Source: Clostridiales bacterium (GTDB lineage Bacteria > Bacillota > Clostridia > Oscillospirales > CAG-272). Taken from it: 64,000 bases of DNA. The stretch spans positions 1 to 64,000 of the forward strand of contig DULN01000005.1 of NCBI GenBank assembly GCA_012840355.1, given 5' to 3'. Below are positions 15,673 to 25,245 of the stretch, piece by piece. Numbering within the stretch: position 1 is the first letter of the stretch; every line of letters starts with the position of its first letter. Position numbers and translations under genes: made by a program. Below the pieces are notes generated by a model. It saw only the letters and a list, made by a program, of their open reading frames with translations. It was not told the origin of the DNA and did not search any database.

Positions 15673-17892
15673 TTAATTGAGCTTTATTTGCTGTTTTTCG
15701 GCATCTAGCTCGTCAATCGCGACTCCTGCCGCAGGGATTTTGCGCTTGCGGCACTTCTCTGCAGACGGGTAGCTTGACAGGTCCCGCACCGCCGCTATGA
15801 GTTTATGCCCGCTGCGCAAAGTGAAAAGCTGCACGCCAACGGAAGTTCTTGTCGATTTTTGAGGTATCAGCTCCGTATTTATCAGTATGCCCTTTTTCTG
15901 CGACGATATTAAAAGAAGGTCGAACGGCTCGTCCTCGTAATAAATCGCTACGACCGGCGAGGCGTCCGAATACGCGCCGGTGAGCTTTCGCCTGTTCGAT
16001 TTCGTTTCATAAGCGGACGCCGGCACCCGCACGCCTTTGCCGTTTTCAAAAATTATAACGAAGTTTTTATCAAGCGGCGAGTCCTTTTGGTATGCCTGCA
16101 TCGCGATTATGCGCTCGCCGTCGTCAAGCCCGAGCTTCGCGGGTAAAAAGTCCCCGAGCGCCGAGGCTTTGGTCGGCTCAAACTCGCTGGCTTTGGCTTT
16201 ATACGCCTGCGCTTTGTCGGAAAAGAAAATAAGCTCGGCGGTGTTCGTCGTGTCAAGCTCGGCGATTATCTCGTCGCCTTCCTTGAGCTTGTGCTCATCG
16301 TTGCCGCGCAGCGACGCGAATGTCACTTTCTTAAAGTAGCCTTCGCGTGTCAATACCACGCGCACGCCGTAATCTTCAATATATTCTTCCTCGTCGAACT
16401 CTTTTATATCCTCGGGCATAAGAAGCTGGGTTTTGCGCGGCTGCCCGAATTTTTTCTTTATTTCCAAAAGCTGCGAAATTATAATCTTTTTTATTTTCTC
16501 CTCGCTCGCGAGTATCGATTCCAGCTCCGATATCTCATTTCGCAGCGACTCGATTTCGCGCGTGCGGTTTAAAATATACTCGCGGTTTAGGTTGCGCAGC
16601 CTTATTTCCGCGACGAACTCGGCCTGCTCCTTGTCGATGCCGAAGCCTTCCATAAGGTTCGGCACGACCTCCGCTTCGGTCTTTGTGTCGCGGATTATCC
16701 TTATCGCAAGGTCTATATCGAGCAGGATTTTGCTAAGGCCGAGTAGCAGGTGCAGCTTTTTGCGCAGCTCGTCAAGCTCGAACTCCAGCTCGCGGCGCAG
16801 GCACCCCATGCGGAACCGTATCCACTCGTGCAAAATCTCGACGATGCCCATCTGCCGCGGCACCCCGTCGACGAGGATGTTGAAGTTGCAATCGAAGCTG
16901 TCCTCAAGCGGCGTGTGCTTGAAAAGTTTTGCCATCAGCTTCTCGGGGTCGGTGTCGCGGCGCAGGTCAATCGTCAGCCTAAAGCCGTTTATGTCAATCT
17001 CGTCGCGGAAATCGGAGATTTCCTTGAGCTTGCCATCCTTGACCAGCGCGGCGATGCGCTTTAGGATAAGCTCAATCGTCGTGGAATACGGTATCTGGAC
17101 TATCTCTATGCAGTTGTTCTTTTTATCGTAAACCCATCTCGAGCGCAGCCGCACGCTGCCCTGCCCCGTCCTATAGATTTGGAGCAGCTTTTCGCGGTCG
17201 TATATTAGGAACGCGCCGGTTGAAAAATCCGGCGCTTTGATTATGTCGAGCATGTCCTCGGCGGTAAGGTTCGGGTTTTTGAGAAGCGCAATCGCCCCGT
17301 CGCATACCTCCGCGAGGTTGAACGAGCAAATCGAGCTTGCCATGCCGACCGCGACGCCGATATTGGGGGAAACGAGCACGTTCGGAAACGCCGTTGGGAG
17401 CAGCGTCGGCTCCACCGTCGTGTTGTCGTAGTTTTCGACGAAGTCAACCGCGTTCTTTTCAATCCCGCGGAAAATCTCCTCGCAGATTTTGTCGAGCTTG
17501 ACCTCTGTATAGCGCATCGCGGCGCAGTCCATATCGGAGCTGTAATGCTTGCCGAAGCTGCCTTTTGAGTCGACAAACGGGTGAAGCAGCGCCTCGTGCG
17601 CGCGAGTCAGCCTCACGAGCGTCTGGTACACCGCGTCGTTGCCATGCGGGTTGAGCCGCAGCGTCTCGCCGACGACCGTCGCGCTTTTAACCCTTTCGCG
17701 GTGAAGCAGCCCCATTTTGTACATCGTATAAAGCAGCTTTCGGTGCGACGGCTTAAACCCGTCGATTGCGGGTATGGCGCGCGACACGATGACGCTCATC
17801 GTGTACGGCATGTAGTTTTTTATTATCGTTTCGGTTATCGGCTGCTCGATTATTTCCGCGGCCTTCTGCGGTTCTTCCTTTTTCCTGGGCAT
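15673..17892 (-). CDS. parC: DNA topoisomerase IV subunit A (ParC-like)
   Basis: The 739-residue protein is a type IIA topoisomerase A subunit that breaks and rejoins DNA. PYTMSVIVSRAIPAIDGFKP and the winged-helix region lead to the catalytic Tyr128 in AMRYTEVKL. NPHGNDAVYQTLV and GVAVGMASSICSFNL are family hallmarks. A coiled coil (about 360-480) and a shortened C-terminal beta-propeller region follow. It is shorter than most GyrA proteins (about 800 or more), and the sequence resembles the clostridial ParC-like branch. No B subunit gene is adjacent. A GGAGAGG site precedes the start, which lies 22 nt after tsaC. Confidence 0.88.
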   Translation of the reverse strand: MPRKKEEPQKAAEIIEQPITETIIKNYMPYTMSVIVSRAIPAIDGFKPSHRKLLYTMYKMGLLHRERVKSATVVGETLRLNPHGNDAVYQTLVRLTRAHEALLHPFVDSKGSFGKHYSSDMDCAAMRYTEVKLDKICEEIFRGIEKNAVDFVENYDNTTVEPTLLPTAFPNVLVSPNIGVAVGMASSICSFNLAEVCDGAIALLKNPNLTAEDMLDIIKAPDFSTGAFLIYDREKLLQIYRTGQGSVRLRSRWVYDKKNNCIEIVQIPYSTTIELILKRIAALVKDGKLKEISDFRDEIDINGFRLTIDLRRDTDPEKLMAKLFKHTPLEDSFDCNFNILVDGVPRQMGIVEILHEWIRFRMGCLRRELEFELDELRKKLHLLLGLSKILLDIDLAIRIIRDTKTEAEVVPNLMEGFGIDKEQAEFVAEIRLRNLNREYILNRTREIESLRNEISELESILASEEKIKKIIISQLLEIKKKFGQPRKTQLLMPEDIKEFDEEEYIEDYGVRVVLTREGYFKKVTFASLRGNDEHKLKEGDEIIAELDTTNTAELIFFSDKAQAYKAKASEFEPTKASALGDFLPAKLGLDDGERIIAMQAYQKDSPLDKNFVIIFENGKGVRVPASAYETKSNRRKLTGAYSDASPVVAIYYEDEPFDLLLISSQKKGILINTELIPQKSTRTSVGVQLFTLRSGHKLIAAVRDLSSYPSAEKCRKRKIPAAGVAIDELDAEKQQIKLN

Positions 17893-17913
17893 TTACCTCT
17901 CCCCGTGATACTT

Positions 17914-18939
17914 TCAGTCGAGCTTAATGACGTTATAGCCCGCGGCTTTGATAAGGCGGTTGAATACCGCAAGCCCGACGCCGCCGGCCGGCGTCATGCG
18001 CGCGTAAACGGCTTTGATTTTGCCGTCGTGCGCCTGTGCGTTTATATCGTTGAGTATGGCGAAAAGCCGGTGGGCGTGCGAGGCGCTGTCAGCGCGGTCG
18101 CCGAGCGAAAAAGCGTGCTCGCGCGCGAGCAGCTCCCGGTCGCCGTCAAAGCAAATTACGGCGCAATCGTCCTTATCGCGCAAAAACTCGTATACCGTCT
18201 CGTCCGAGCCGTCGAGTATATACATCGGCACGTCGGGCGCGTAGTGGCGGTACTTCATGCCCGGCGACTCGGGGGCGACACTTTCGCCGACGGGCCTGTT
18301 TAACGTTTCTGACAGCTTTACCGGGCAGACCTCGGCGAGCATCTCGGGCGTCACAGCGCCGGGGCGGAGCAGAACGACGCCCTCGCCCTCAATTTTGACT
18401 ACCGTCGACTCGACGCCGTAGTCGCAGTCGCCCGCCGCTATAATGCAGTCGGCGCGCCCGTACATGTTCTCGATTGCGTGGCGCGGGGTAGTCGGGCTAG
18501 GGCGCCCTGATATGTTTGCCGACGGCGCCGCGACCGGCACGCCCGCCGCCACAATCAGCGCGTGCGCGACCGGGTGCGACGGCACGCGCAGCGCGACGGT
18601 GTCTAGCCCCGCCGTCACGGTGACCGGGATAACCTCCCGCCGCGGCAGGATAACTGTCAGCGGCCCGGGCATAAAGCGCTCGGCGAGCTTAAAGAATAGC
18701 GGGCAAACGACGGCGTAGCGCTCGGCGTCTGCCGGCTCGGCGAGATGCACGATTAGGGGATTGTCTGCCGGCCTGCCCTTCGCGGCGAAGATTTTTGCCG
18801 CGGCGCCCTCGTCAATTGCGCTTGCGCCAAGCCCGTACACGGTTTCGGTTGGGAATACAACAAGCCCTCCGGCGCGCAGGATTTCCCCCGCGCGGGATAT
18901 GCCCTCGCTGTCAGGCTCTGTGATGAGTAAGGTTTGCAT
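17914..18939 (-). CDS. tsaC: L-threonylcarbamoyladenylate synthase (Sua5 type)
   Basis: The 341-residue enzyme makes threonylcarbamoyl-AMP from threonine, bicarbonate and ATP, the first step of tRNA t6A synthesis. The YrdC domain shows VVFPTETVYGLGASA, KGRPADNPLIVHL, FMPGPLTVIL, APSANISGRPSPT and GVESTVV. A C-terminal Sua5 domain (about 215-341) is present, entered by SPGMKYRHYAP, so it is the two-domain Sua5 form rather than short TsaC. The partner tsaD is at 60.8 kb; tsaB and tsaE are not in the window. It is followed by parC after 22 nt. Confidence 0.95.
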   Translation of the reverse strand: MQTLLITEPDSEGISRAGEILRAGGLVVFPTETVYGLGASAIDEGAAAKIFAAKGRPADNPLIVHLAEPADAERYAVVCPLFFKLAERFMPGPLTVILPRREVIPVTVTAGLDTVALRVPSHPVAHALIVAAGVPVAAPSANISGRPSPTTPRHAIENMYGRADCIIAAGDCDYGVESTVVKIEGEGVVLLRPGAVTPEMLAEVCPVKLSETLNRPVGESVAPESPGMKYRHYAPDVPMYILDGSDETVYEFLRDKDDCAVICFDGDRELLAREHAFSLGDRADSASHAHRLFAILNDINAQAHDGKIKAVYARMTPAGGVGLAVFNRLIKAAGYNVIKLD

Positions 18940-19115
18940 TTTAATCTTTTTTAAGCTTTGCTTTATTTTCTATCGCTTTTTGACTATTACCTATATTTTA
19001 CGCTCGCCGCCGCTACTAAAGCCTATTTTCCCGAGGCGGCGAAACTATTATGCTTTATTTCACGCTATCGGCATGTCCCCTCGGCGCAGCTTCGCTGCGC
19101 AGGCTGTGCCTTACA

Positions 19116-20204
19116 CTACTCTTCCTCTGCCTGCAGCCTTTCGGCTATATCGGCGGCGGTGAGCGCGTCGATGAGCTCGCCCATATCGCCGTCGAGGAAG
19201 GTGTCGAGCGAGTAGATAGTGTAGCCGATCCTGTGGTCGGTCACGCGCCCCTGCGGGAAGTTGTATGTGCGGATCCGCTCGCTGCGGTCGCCGGTGCCGA
19301 CCTGGCTGCGCCGCTGCGAGGCGATCTTCTCCTGTTGCTCGCGCAACTTCATATCGTAAAGCCGCGACTTGAGGATCTTCATCGCCTTCTCGCGGTTTTT
19401 GTGCTGGCTGCGTTCGTCCTGGCACTCGACGACTATGCCCGTCGGCTTATGGTAAAGCCTTATCGCCGACTCGGTCTTGTTTACATGCTGCCCGCCCGCG
19501 CCGCTGCTTTTGATAGTTTCAATTTCAATATCGGCGGGGTTGATCTCTACCTGCACGTCTTCAACCTCTGGCAGCACCGCGACCGTGACAGTCGAGGTAT
19601 GAATCCGCCCCGACGCCTCGGTCTGCGGCACGCGCTGAACGCGGTGCACGCCCGACTCGTATTTCAGCTTCGAGTATGCGCCCTCGCCCTCGACGCTGAA
19701 GCTAATTTCCTTGTACCCGCCGAGCTCGGTTTCGTTTGCGTATAGCACCTCGGTCTTAAACCCGCACGAGGCGGCGTACATCGTGTACATGCGGTAAAGC
19801 TCTGAGGCAAAAAGCGCCGCCTCTTCGCCGCCCGCGCCGGCGCGTATCTCCATTATAACGCTGCGCTCGTCGTTCTCGTCGCGCGGAAGCAGCAGCGTCT
19901 TTAGCTCTAGCTCAAGCGCCTCAAGCCGCTCTTCGCACTCGCGCCGCTCTGCCTCGGCAAGCTCGCGCAGCTCGGCGTCGGCATCGGAGCGTATTATCTC
20001 CTCCGCGCCCTCGAGCTGGCGCCGGGTAGACGTGTACTCGCGGTACTTTTCAACGATCGGCGTTAAGCTTTTATACTCTTTGTTTAGCTTTGCGAATTTT
20101 TCAACATCCGTAACGACATCGGGCGAGGCGAGCGCCTCTTCAATCTCCACATATCTCCGCTCTGCCTCGCTCAGCCTTTCAATAAGCCTTGTTCTGCTGT
20201 CCAT
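19116..20204 (-). CDS. prfA: Peptide chain release factor 1
   Basis: The 362-residue protein ends translation at UAA and UAG. The GGQ motif, which triggers peptidyl-tRNA hydrolysis, lies in [18 protein letters not shown]. The codon-recognition tripeptide is the PxT type of RF1 ([14 protein letters not shown]) and not the SPF of RF2. Length is normal. The usual neighbour prmC, which methylates the GGQ glutamine, is missing; tsaC follows after a 176-bp gap. The ribosome site is weak. Confidence 0.96.
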   Translation of the reverse strand: MDSRTRLIERLSEAERRYVEIEEALASPDVVTDVEKFAKLNKEYKSLTPIVEKYREYTSTRRQLEGAEEIIRSDADAELRELAEAERRECEERLEALELELKTLLLPRDENDERSVIMEIRAGAGGEEAALFASELYRMYTMYAASCGFKTEVLYANETELGGYKEISFSVEGEGAYSKLKYESGVHRVQRVPQTEASGRIHTSTVTVAVLPEVEDVQVEINPADIEIETIKSSGAGGQHVNKTESAIRLYHKPTGIVVECQDERSQHKNREKAMKILKSRLYDMKLREQQEKIASQRRSQVGTGDRSERIRTYNFPQGRVTDHRIGYTIYSLDTFLDGDMGELIDALTAADIAERLQAEEE

Positions 20205-20223
20205 CTATTATCCCGAACATCAA

Positions 20224-20258
20224 AATGCGGGAGCGGCAAAAAACACTGCGCCCGCATT
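20224..20258. terminator. Hairpin between KDPG aldolase and prfA
   Basis: Arms AATGCGGG / CCCGCATT enclose a 19-nt loop. It may attenuate or end transcription from the aldolase gene before prfA; only a short T-rich tail follows. Confidence 0.45.
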
Positions 20259-20270
20259 GTATTTTCTAGT

Positions 20271-21245
20271 TTATTTTGCGGCGGGCTTGCGCGCAAGATG
20301 CAGCGCAAACCCCAAAAAATCGCCTTTGATATACGCCGCCCTCAGCTTCCCGTCCTCGCCGTAAAGCAGCCCCTCAGGCTCAAACTCATATCCGAGACGC
20401 AGAAAATACTTCATCGCGCGCTCGAGCGTCGCCGTGGCGATCCCGATATGCCCGTGCGCGCCGAAATACTTTTTCTCCATCAGCTCAAGCATCCCGCCGA
20501 CGAAGACAGAGCCGCTGCCCAGCCGCGTATCCTGCCCAAACAGCCCGCAAAGCAGCTCAGCGCCCGCGCGAGCCTCTTCGGGCGACCCGCAGTTTATCCC
20601 CACATGCGCGAGCGAAAAGTCGAACATCGCAAACATCGCCGCGCGCGCTAGGCCCGCAATTTCGTCAAACCGCCCGGCAGCTATAAGCTCCGCCGGCGCG
20701 GCGAAGCTGCCGCCAACCGCGAGCACGCGCTCGTTTGCGGCGTAGGCGGAAAGGTTTTCAAGCGTTACCCCGCCCGTCGGCACAAATTTAACCGCGCGGT
20801 ACGGCGCCGCAAGCGCGCGCAGCATCGGAAGCCCGCCAAGCTGCTCGGCGGGGAAAAATTTCACGGCCGAAAGCCCGTAATGCAGCGCCTGCTCAATCTC
20901 TGTCGGCGTCGCGCAGCCGGGCATGACCGGCACCTCGCGGCTGAGGCAATACTCGACGACCGCGGGGTTTATGCCGGGCGACACGACAAATTTTGCGCCC
21001 GCGTCAATCGCGTCGTGCGCTTGCTTGGGAGTCAGCACCGTGCCCGCGCCAACTAGAAAGCCCGGCAGCTCGGCAGCTATCGCGCGGATAGCGTCCGCCG
21101 CCGCATCCGTGCGGAATGTTATCTCCGCGACCGGCAGCCCGCCCTCCGAAAGCGCGCGGGCAAGCGGCACGGCGTCATTTGCGCGCTCAAGCGTCACGAC
21201 GGGGATAATGCCGTACTCGTAAATTTTTTCAAAAACAGCATCCAT
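20271..21245 (-). CDS. KDPG/KHG aldolase fused to a VOC-like domain
   Basis: Residues 1-207 form a class I 2-dehydro-3-deoxyphosphogluconate / 4-hydroxy-2-oxoglutarate aldolase. The catalytic glutamate lies in VAEITFRT (E41), AGTVLTPKQ follows, and the Schiff-base lysine lies in SAVKFFPAE (K129). The enzyme yields pyruvate and glyceraldehyde 3-phosphate. Residues about 209-324 (FSLAHVGINCGSPEEA to GFALHLARK) look like a glyoxalase/bleomycin-resistance (VOC) half-fold with a GHIGIAT strand. The added domain makes the protein about 115 residues longer than a stand-alone aldolase (about 210). No KDG kinase or uronate isomerase is adjacent. The VOC part may bind a sugar acid or metal; this is inference. 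Confidence 0.85.
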   Translation of the reverse strand: MDAVFEKIYEYGIIPVVTLERANDAVPLARALSEGGLPVAEITFRTDAAADAIRAIAAELPGFLVGAGTVLTPKQAHDAIDAGAKFVVSPGINPAVVEYCLSREVPVMPGCATPTEIEQALHYGLSAVKFFPAEQLGGLPMLRALAAPYRAVKFVPTGGVTLENLSAYAANERVLAVGGSFAAPAELIAAGRFDEIAGLARAAMFAMFDFSLAHVGINCGSPEEARAGAELLCGLFGQDTRLGSGSVFVGGMLELMEKKYFGAHGHIGIATATLERAMKYFLRLGYEFEPEGLLYGEDGKLRAAYIKGDFLGFALHLARKPAAK

Positions 21246-21356
21246 TTTGCAACCTGCTTATAAGTGGATTTTCGGTAAAATCTATGGTATGCATCCCTGC
21301 CCTACCAAAACCGCCCTAAAGGTTATTCGCTTGCTTATGACGTTGTAAGGCGGCGT

Positions 21357-21480
21357 GGATTTTGTAGGCGTTACCTGGTCGGCAGCCTCGCCCGGCATAG
21401 GGCGGAGCATTGTGGGGTGCGGGGAGGCTATGCCTCCCCGCCGTATCCCCATATCTAAAGTTTATAGGGGGTTCCCCTAA
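21357..21480 (+). repeat. Dispersed intergenic element, copy 1
   Basis: It starts with TTTTGTAGGCG, shares CCCGGCATAGGGCGGAGC with other copies and contains the hairpin GGGGAGGC-TAT-GCCTCCCC (21421-21439). It ends near AGGGGGTTCCCCT and lies in the 240-bp gap between the M18 peptidase and aldolase genes. The rest of that gap (21246-21356) shows no gene. Confidence 0.7.
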
Positions 21481-21485
21481 CTCTA

Positions 21486-22889
21486 TCAGCCTTCGGCGTT
21501 GACGGCGCGGAAGGCGAGGTAGGTCATATAGAGGTCGGTTTTTGCGATAAGCTCGTATGGCGCGTGCATTGAGAGCACCGGCACGCCGAGGTCGACGGTC
21601 TCAATGTTGCGGTTTGCGATATAGCCCGCGACAGTTCCGCCGCCGCCCTGGTCGACCTTGCCAAGCTCGCCAATCTGCCACACCACGCCAGCCTTATCGA
21701 ATATCCGCGCAATTTTGCCGACAAGCTCGGCGCTCGCGTCGGAGCTGCCCGACTTGCCGCGCGAGCCGGTGTACTTGGTCAGCACCACGCCGCCGTTAGC
21801 GAACGCGGAGTTGCGGCGCTCGTACACCTCGCCGTAGTTCGGGTCGAACGCCGCGTTGACGTCCGCAGACAAGCATATCGACTCAGCGCGCAGCTCGCGC
21901 GAGGTAACGCCCGCCGATACCGCCAAGTCCTCGATGAGGTCGTCGAAAATCATGCTCTCCATGCCCGAGACGCCCACGCTGCCGATCTCTTCTTTGTCGG
22001 CAAACACCGCCATAATCGTGCGGCGCGGCGACTCGGTGTCGAGCACCGCGGTCAAAGCCGGGTAAGCGCACACGCGGTCGTCGTGCCCATACGCGCCGAT
22101 GAAGCTGCGGTCAAACCCCACGTCGCGCGCCTTGAGCGCCGGCACCACGGTCAGCTCGGCGCAGCGGAAGTCCGCCTCGGTCATGCCGTATTTCTCATGC
22201 AGTATCGAGAGTATGTTCAGCTTTATTTTCTCGTCGCCGCCGTTTGGGCAGGGCTGCGAGCCGAGGAGGATATTCAGCCCCTCGCCCGTGATGCCGTCGG
22301 CGAGCGAGCGCGCCATCTGGTCCTTAGCAAGGTGCGGCAGAAGGTCGGTTATGTAAAACACCGGGTCGCCTTCATCCTCGCCGACGGTGACCTCCACCGT
22401 CTCACCGTTCGGTAGCGACACCACGCCGTGGATGGCGAGCGGGATAGCCGTCCACTGATACTTCTTCACGCCGCCGTAGTAGTGCGTCTTAAAAAACGCA
22501 AACCCGCTGTCCTCGTAAAGTGGCATGGGCTTTAGGTCAATCCTCGGCGAGTCGACGTGCGCGGCGGAGATTATAATTCCGCTTTCCGGCTCGCTGCCCA
22601 CGGTAAACACGAAAAGCTGCTTGCCGCGGTTGTTGTAGTAGTACTTGCCGCCCGGCGCGACCTTCTCGCCGAGCTTATGCTCGACAAAGCCTCGCTCTTT
22701 CGCGAGCATTATGCCATATTTTACAGCCTCGCGCTCGGTCTTTGCCGCGTCGATAAACTTCATGTAGCCCGCCGCGTACTCGGAGCATTTCGCCATCCCT
22801 TCGGCGCCGAGCTTCTCGAATATGTCGGGCTTTTTGTATACAAGCTTTTCTTTCAGCTCTTCAGCTTTGCTTTTTTCATTCTCTGCCAT
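21486..22889 (-). CDS. M18-family zinc aminopeptidase
   Basis: The 467-residue cytoplasmic metallopeptidase has the M18 (aspartyl aminopeptidase / aminopeptidase I) motifs in order. These are SAAHVDSPRIDLKP with the first zinc histidine, GAYGHDDRVCAYPAL, FADKEEIGSVGVSGMES with the catalytic glutamates, and MHAPYELIAKTDLYM with the last histidine near the C-terminus. It would trim N-terminal residues from peptides. An AGGAG site stands upstream. It starts 36 nt after the stop of the GH31 gene, so both may be on one transcript. Confidence 0.93.
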   Translation of the reverse strand: MAENEKSKAEELKEKLVYKKPDIFEKLGAEGMAKCSEYAAGYMKFIDAAKTEREAVKYGIMLAKERGFVEHKLGEKVAPGGKYYYNNRGKQLFVFTVGSEPESGIIISAAHVDSPRIDLKPMPLYEDSGFAFFKTHYYGGVKKYQWTAIPLAIHGVVSLPNGETVEVTVGEDEGDPVFYITDLLPHLAKDQMARSLADGITGEGLNILLGSQPCPNGGDEKIKLNILSILHEKYGMTEADFRCAELTVVPALKARDVGFDRSFIGAYGHDDRVCAYPALTAVLDTESPRRTIMAVFADKEEIGSVGVSGMESMIFDDLIEDLAVSAGVTSRELRAESICLSADVNAAFDPNYGEVYERRNSAFANGGVVLTKYTGSRGKSGSSDASAELVGKIARIFDKAGVVWQIGELGKVDQGGGGTVAGYIANRNIETVDLGVPVLSMHAPYELIAKTDLYMTYLAFRAVNAEG

Positions 22890-22925
22890 TGGCTTGTCTC
22901 CTGTTTATGTAAATCATTTTATCGC

Positions 22926-24920
22926 CTAAGGTAAAACTATCTCATACCGCTTGCCGGGATAGCCGCCCCTGCGCGTGACGCTGTATTTTCCGCCCTCGCA
23001 GCGGATCTCCACGACGTTGTACTCGCCGCGCTCGTATGCGAAGCTTACCCCGTCGTCCTCGTATAGCCGGCAGGCCGCGTCGCCCTCGCCGAACTTCTTT
23101 GGCGTGATGGTGAACACCGCGTCGTCGGCGACATACTGCAGCGGCTCGGCAAGCGGGATAATCGAGCCGTCGCGCACGAAAATGAGCATCTCCTCGAGCG
23201 CGGGCGTAAACTCATACTTCCGCCCGCCCTCGTATACATCGCCGGTGAAGAAGTTGTGCCACTTGCCCGCAGGCAGATAAACCGAGCGCGTGCGCTTTTT
23301 GTGCGTCACCGGCGCGTATAGCAGGCTGGGCCCGCACATGTACTCGTCTTCGATGCCGTAAGTCTCGCGGTCGTCGGGGAAATCAATTGGCAGCGCGCGG
23401 AATGGCGGCAAACCTGTGCGCATGTACTCGAAAAACGCCGAGTAAAAGTACGGCAAAAGCCGCATGCGCAGCTCAAACACCCGGCGCATCTTCGACTCAA
23501 ACTCGCCGCCGTCACAAAGCAGCTCGCCGCGGTGGTTTTTCGCCGTGTCGTACTGCTTCCAGTCGGGGTGCGGTATCCACCAGCAGTTAAAGTTCGCCTG
23601 CGGCGACATCACTACCGTCTGCGCGCGGCGAAGCAGCTCCTCCTCGGTACTTGCCTGCCGCACCTCGGGCGTCCAAAGCAGCCCGCAATACGAGGCGGTG
23701 ATAACACCGCGGATGAAGTCGTCGATGTCATAAAGGTCGCTGTAGAGCACATACGGCATAGGCGAAGCCATCGCGCCCGAGCTGCGGACGTTGCTGTACG
23801 TGCGCCTGCCGACCTCGCGGTACGCCGGCTCGAGCATCTTCTGCGCGAGCATGCCCATAAGCGTGTGCATCGCCTCGCCGTCTAGCCCCGATTTGGGGAA
23901 ACTCGTCTGCTCGGGGTAGGACCACGGCGGGCTTATAAAGTCGCTGCTGTCGCACTCGTCGATTTTAAAGCCCGAGACTCCGCGCTCAAGAAACGCGCGC
24001 TTATAGTAGTCGCAGAAAGCCTTGCGGGCATCCTCTAGCGAAAGGTCGGGCACAATCCCGCCCCAAACCATATAGTCGCCCGCCGCCGGCTCAAGATCCT
24101 TATACAGCGGAGAGTCGGGGTGCACGAACAGATGGGTCCAAAGGTTGGTGCGGAAGCCCATCTCCGCAAGCTTTTTCACAAACCCGTCAGGGTCGGGGAA
24201 TTTTTCCTCATTCCAGACATAAGTGCAGCTATACGCGTGGGTCTGCCAGCCCGGCTCCAGCCCCAAGACGTCGACCGGCATGCGGTCGGCGCGGATGCCC
24301 TCTACCTGCCGCTCGACCATCTCGCGCGTGGCGTGTATCCACGTGCGGTACCAGATGCCAAGCCCCCACATCGGCGGCAGCGCGCCGCCTCCGCAGAACA
24401 TATTATAGCGCTTGACTACCCCCGCAATGTCTGGCCCGGCGAAAACGTAAATCTCAATGCCCCGCGCGAGCGGGACCTCGATGAGCGTATGCTGCCCCGC
24501 GCCAGCACCGCCTTCGCGCTTTACGTGCGTGCCGAAATAGAAGGTGGCGTACCGCGCTGTGTCGACCAGCACGCCGTAGCCGCGGCTCGAGATGAAAAAC
24601 GGCACGGGCGCGTGGCTGTCGCCAAGGTCGGCAGACGGGTCGGAGTTGACGCGCATCGTCTTTTTCTTGCCGCGCTGCCGCACGGACTTAAGCTGAAGCC
24701 CCAGCCCGAAAATCTCCTCGTCGGGCTCAAGCGGCAAGATTAGCTGCGCGCCGCGAGGCGTTGCCCGAAACTCCATTTTTGCCGGGTCGATCGGCGGCGC
24801 GTACTCGCATGTGCCCTCCTCGCGCTCGGGGACTACGCGGGCTTTTGCGCTTTCCCAAAACAATTTGACCGGAGTGACGCTCTCCGGTTCGCCGAATGAA
24901 TATTTGAATACCCCATTCAT
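22926..24920 (-). CDS. Glycoside hydrolase family 31 (alpha-glucosidase/xylosidase type)
   Basis: The 664-residue enzyme has an N-terminal beta-sandwich and a GH31 barrel. GVSGFKIDECDSSDF carries the nucleophile aspartate, and RTYSNVRSSGAMASPMPYVL with the following IDDF region carries the acid/base. GLGIWYRTWIHATREMVERQ and VDVLGLEPGWQT are family features. The GH31 family includes alpha-glucosidases, alpha-xylosidases and sulfoquinovosidases; the substrate is not determined here. The start at 24920 is preferred because a -10 box lies over the first codons of the longer frame from 24989. No signal peptide is visible, so it is intracellular. Confidence 0.9.
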   Translation of the reverse strand: MNGVFKYSFGEPESVTPVKLFWESAKARVVPEREEGTCEYAPPIDPAKMEFRATPRGAQLILPLEPDEEIFGLGLQLKSVRQRGKKKTMRVNSDPSADLGDSHAPVPFFISSRGYGVLVDTARYATFYFGTHVKREGGAGAGQHTLIEVPLARGIEIYVFAGPDIAGVVKRYNMFCGGGALPPMWGLGIWYRTWIHATREMVERQVEGIRADRMPVDVLGLEPGWQTHAYSCTYVWNEEKFPDPDGFVKKLAEMGFRTNLWTHLFVHPDSPLYKDLEPAAGDYMVWGGIVPDLSLEDARKAFCDYYKRAFLERGVSGFKIDECDSSDFISPPWSYPEQTSFPKSGLDGEAMHTLMGMLAQKMLEPAYREVGRRTYSNVRSSGAMASPMPYVLYSDLYDIDDFIRGVITASYCGLLWTPEVRQASTEEELLRRAQTVVMSPQANFNCWWIPHPDWKQYDTAKNHRGELLCDGGEFESKMRRVFELRMRLLPYFYSAFFEYMRTGLPPFRALPIDFPDDRETYGIEDEYMCGPSLLYAPVTHKKRTRSVYLPAGKWHNFFTGDVYEGGRKYEFTPALEEMLIFVRDGSIIPLAEPLQYVADDAVFTITPKKFGEGDAACRLYEDDGVSFAYERGEYNVVEIRCEGGKYSVTRRGGYPGKRYEIVLP

Positions 24921-24977
24921 GGCTTGCCTTGCCGGCTTTAGCGGCGCTCCTTTCCGAAACTTGAGCACTACCGGTAT

Positions 24978-25006
24978 ATTATAGCACATCGGTACGGAAA
25001 TATCTA
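24978..25006 (-). promoter_or_regulatory. Possible promoter of the GH31-M18 unit
   Basis: On the minus strand a perfect TATAAT (24978-24983) lies 17 bp from TAGATA (25001-25006), a weak -35. It argues for the start at 24920. Confidence 0.45.
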
Positions 25007-25091
25007 TATTTAAATGGTAAAAAATCGCCTTCGCGTTGCGAATAGCAACTCACCCAATCCGCCGCACGGGTATTGGATAGGGGGAAAATAG

Positions 25092-25219
25092 CACGGATTT
25101 TGTAGGCGTCGCCTGCACGGCAGGAGGCTCGGCACAGGGCGGAGCCTGTCTGCGGGGTCCGGGATCCCCCCGGCGTAAAGAAGGGGTGTGGGGGGACTTT
25201 TTTCAAAAAGTCCCCCCAC
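25092..25219 (+). repeat. Dispersed intergenic element, copy 2
   Basis: This copy reads ATTTTGTAGGCGTCGCCTG, then CACGGCAGGAGGCTCGGC, GGGCGGAGCCTG and TGCGGGGTCC. It ends in a long hairpin with arms GTGGGGGGACTTTTTT and its complement AAAAAGTCCCCCCAC (25188-25219). It fills most of the 325 bp between the GH130 stop and the GH31 start; the remainder shows only the promoter. Confidence 0.8.
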
Positions 25220-25245
25220 GAAACGGCCCTACTATAACAACCCAA

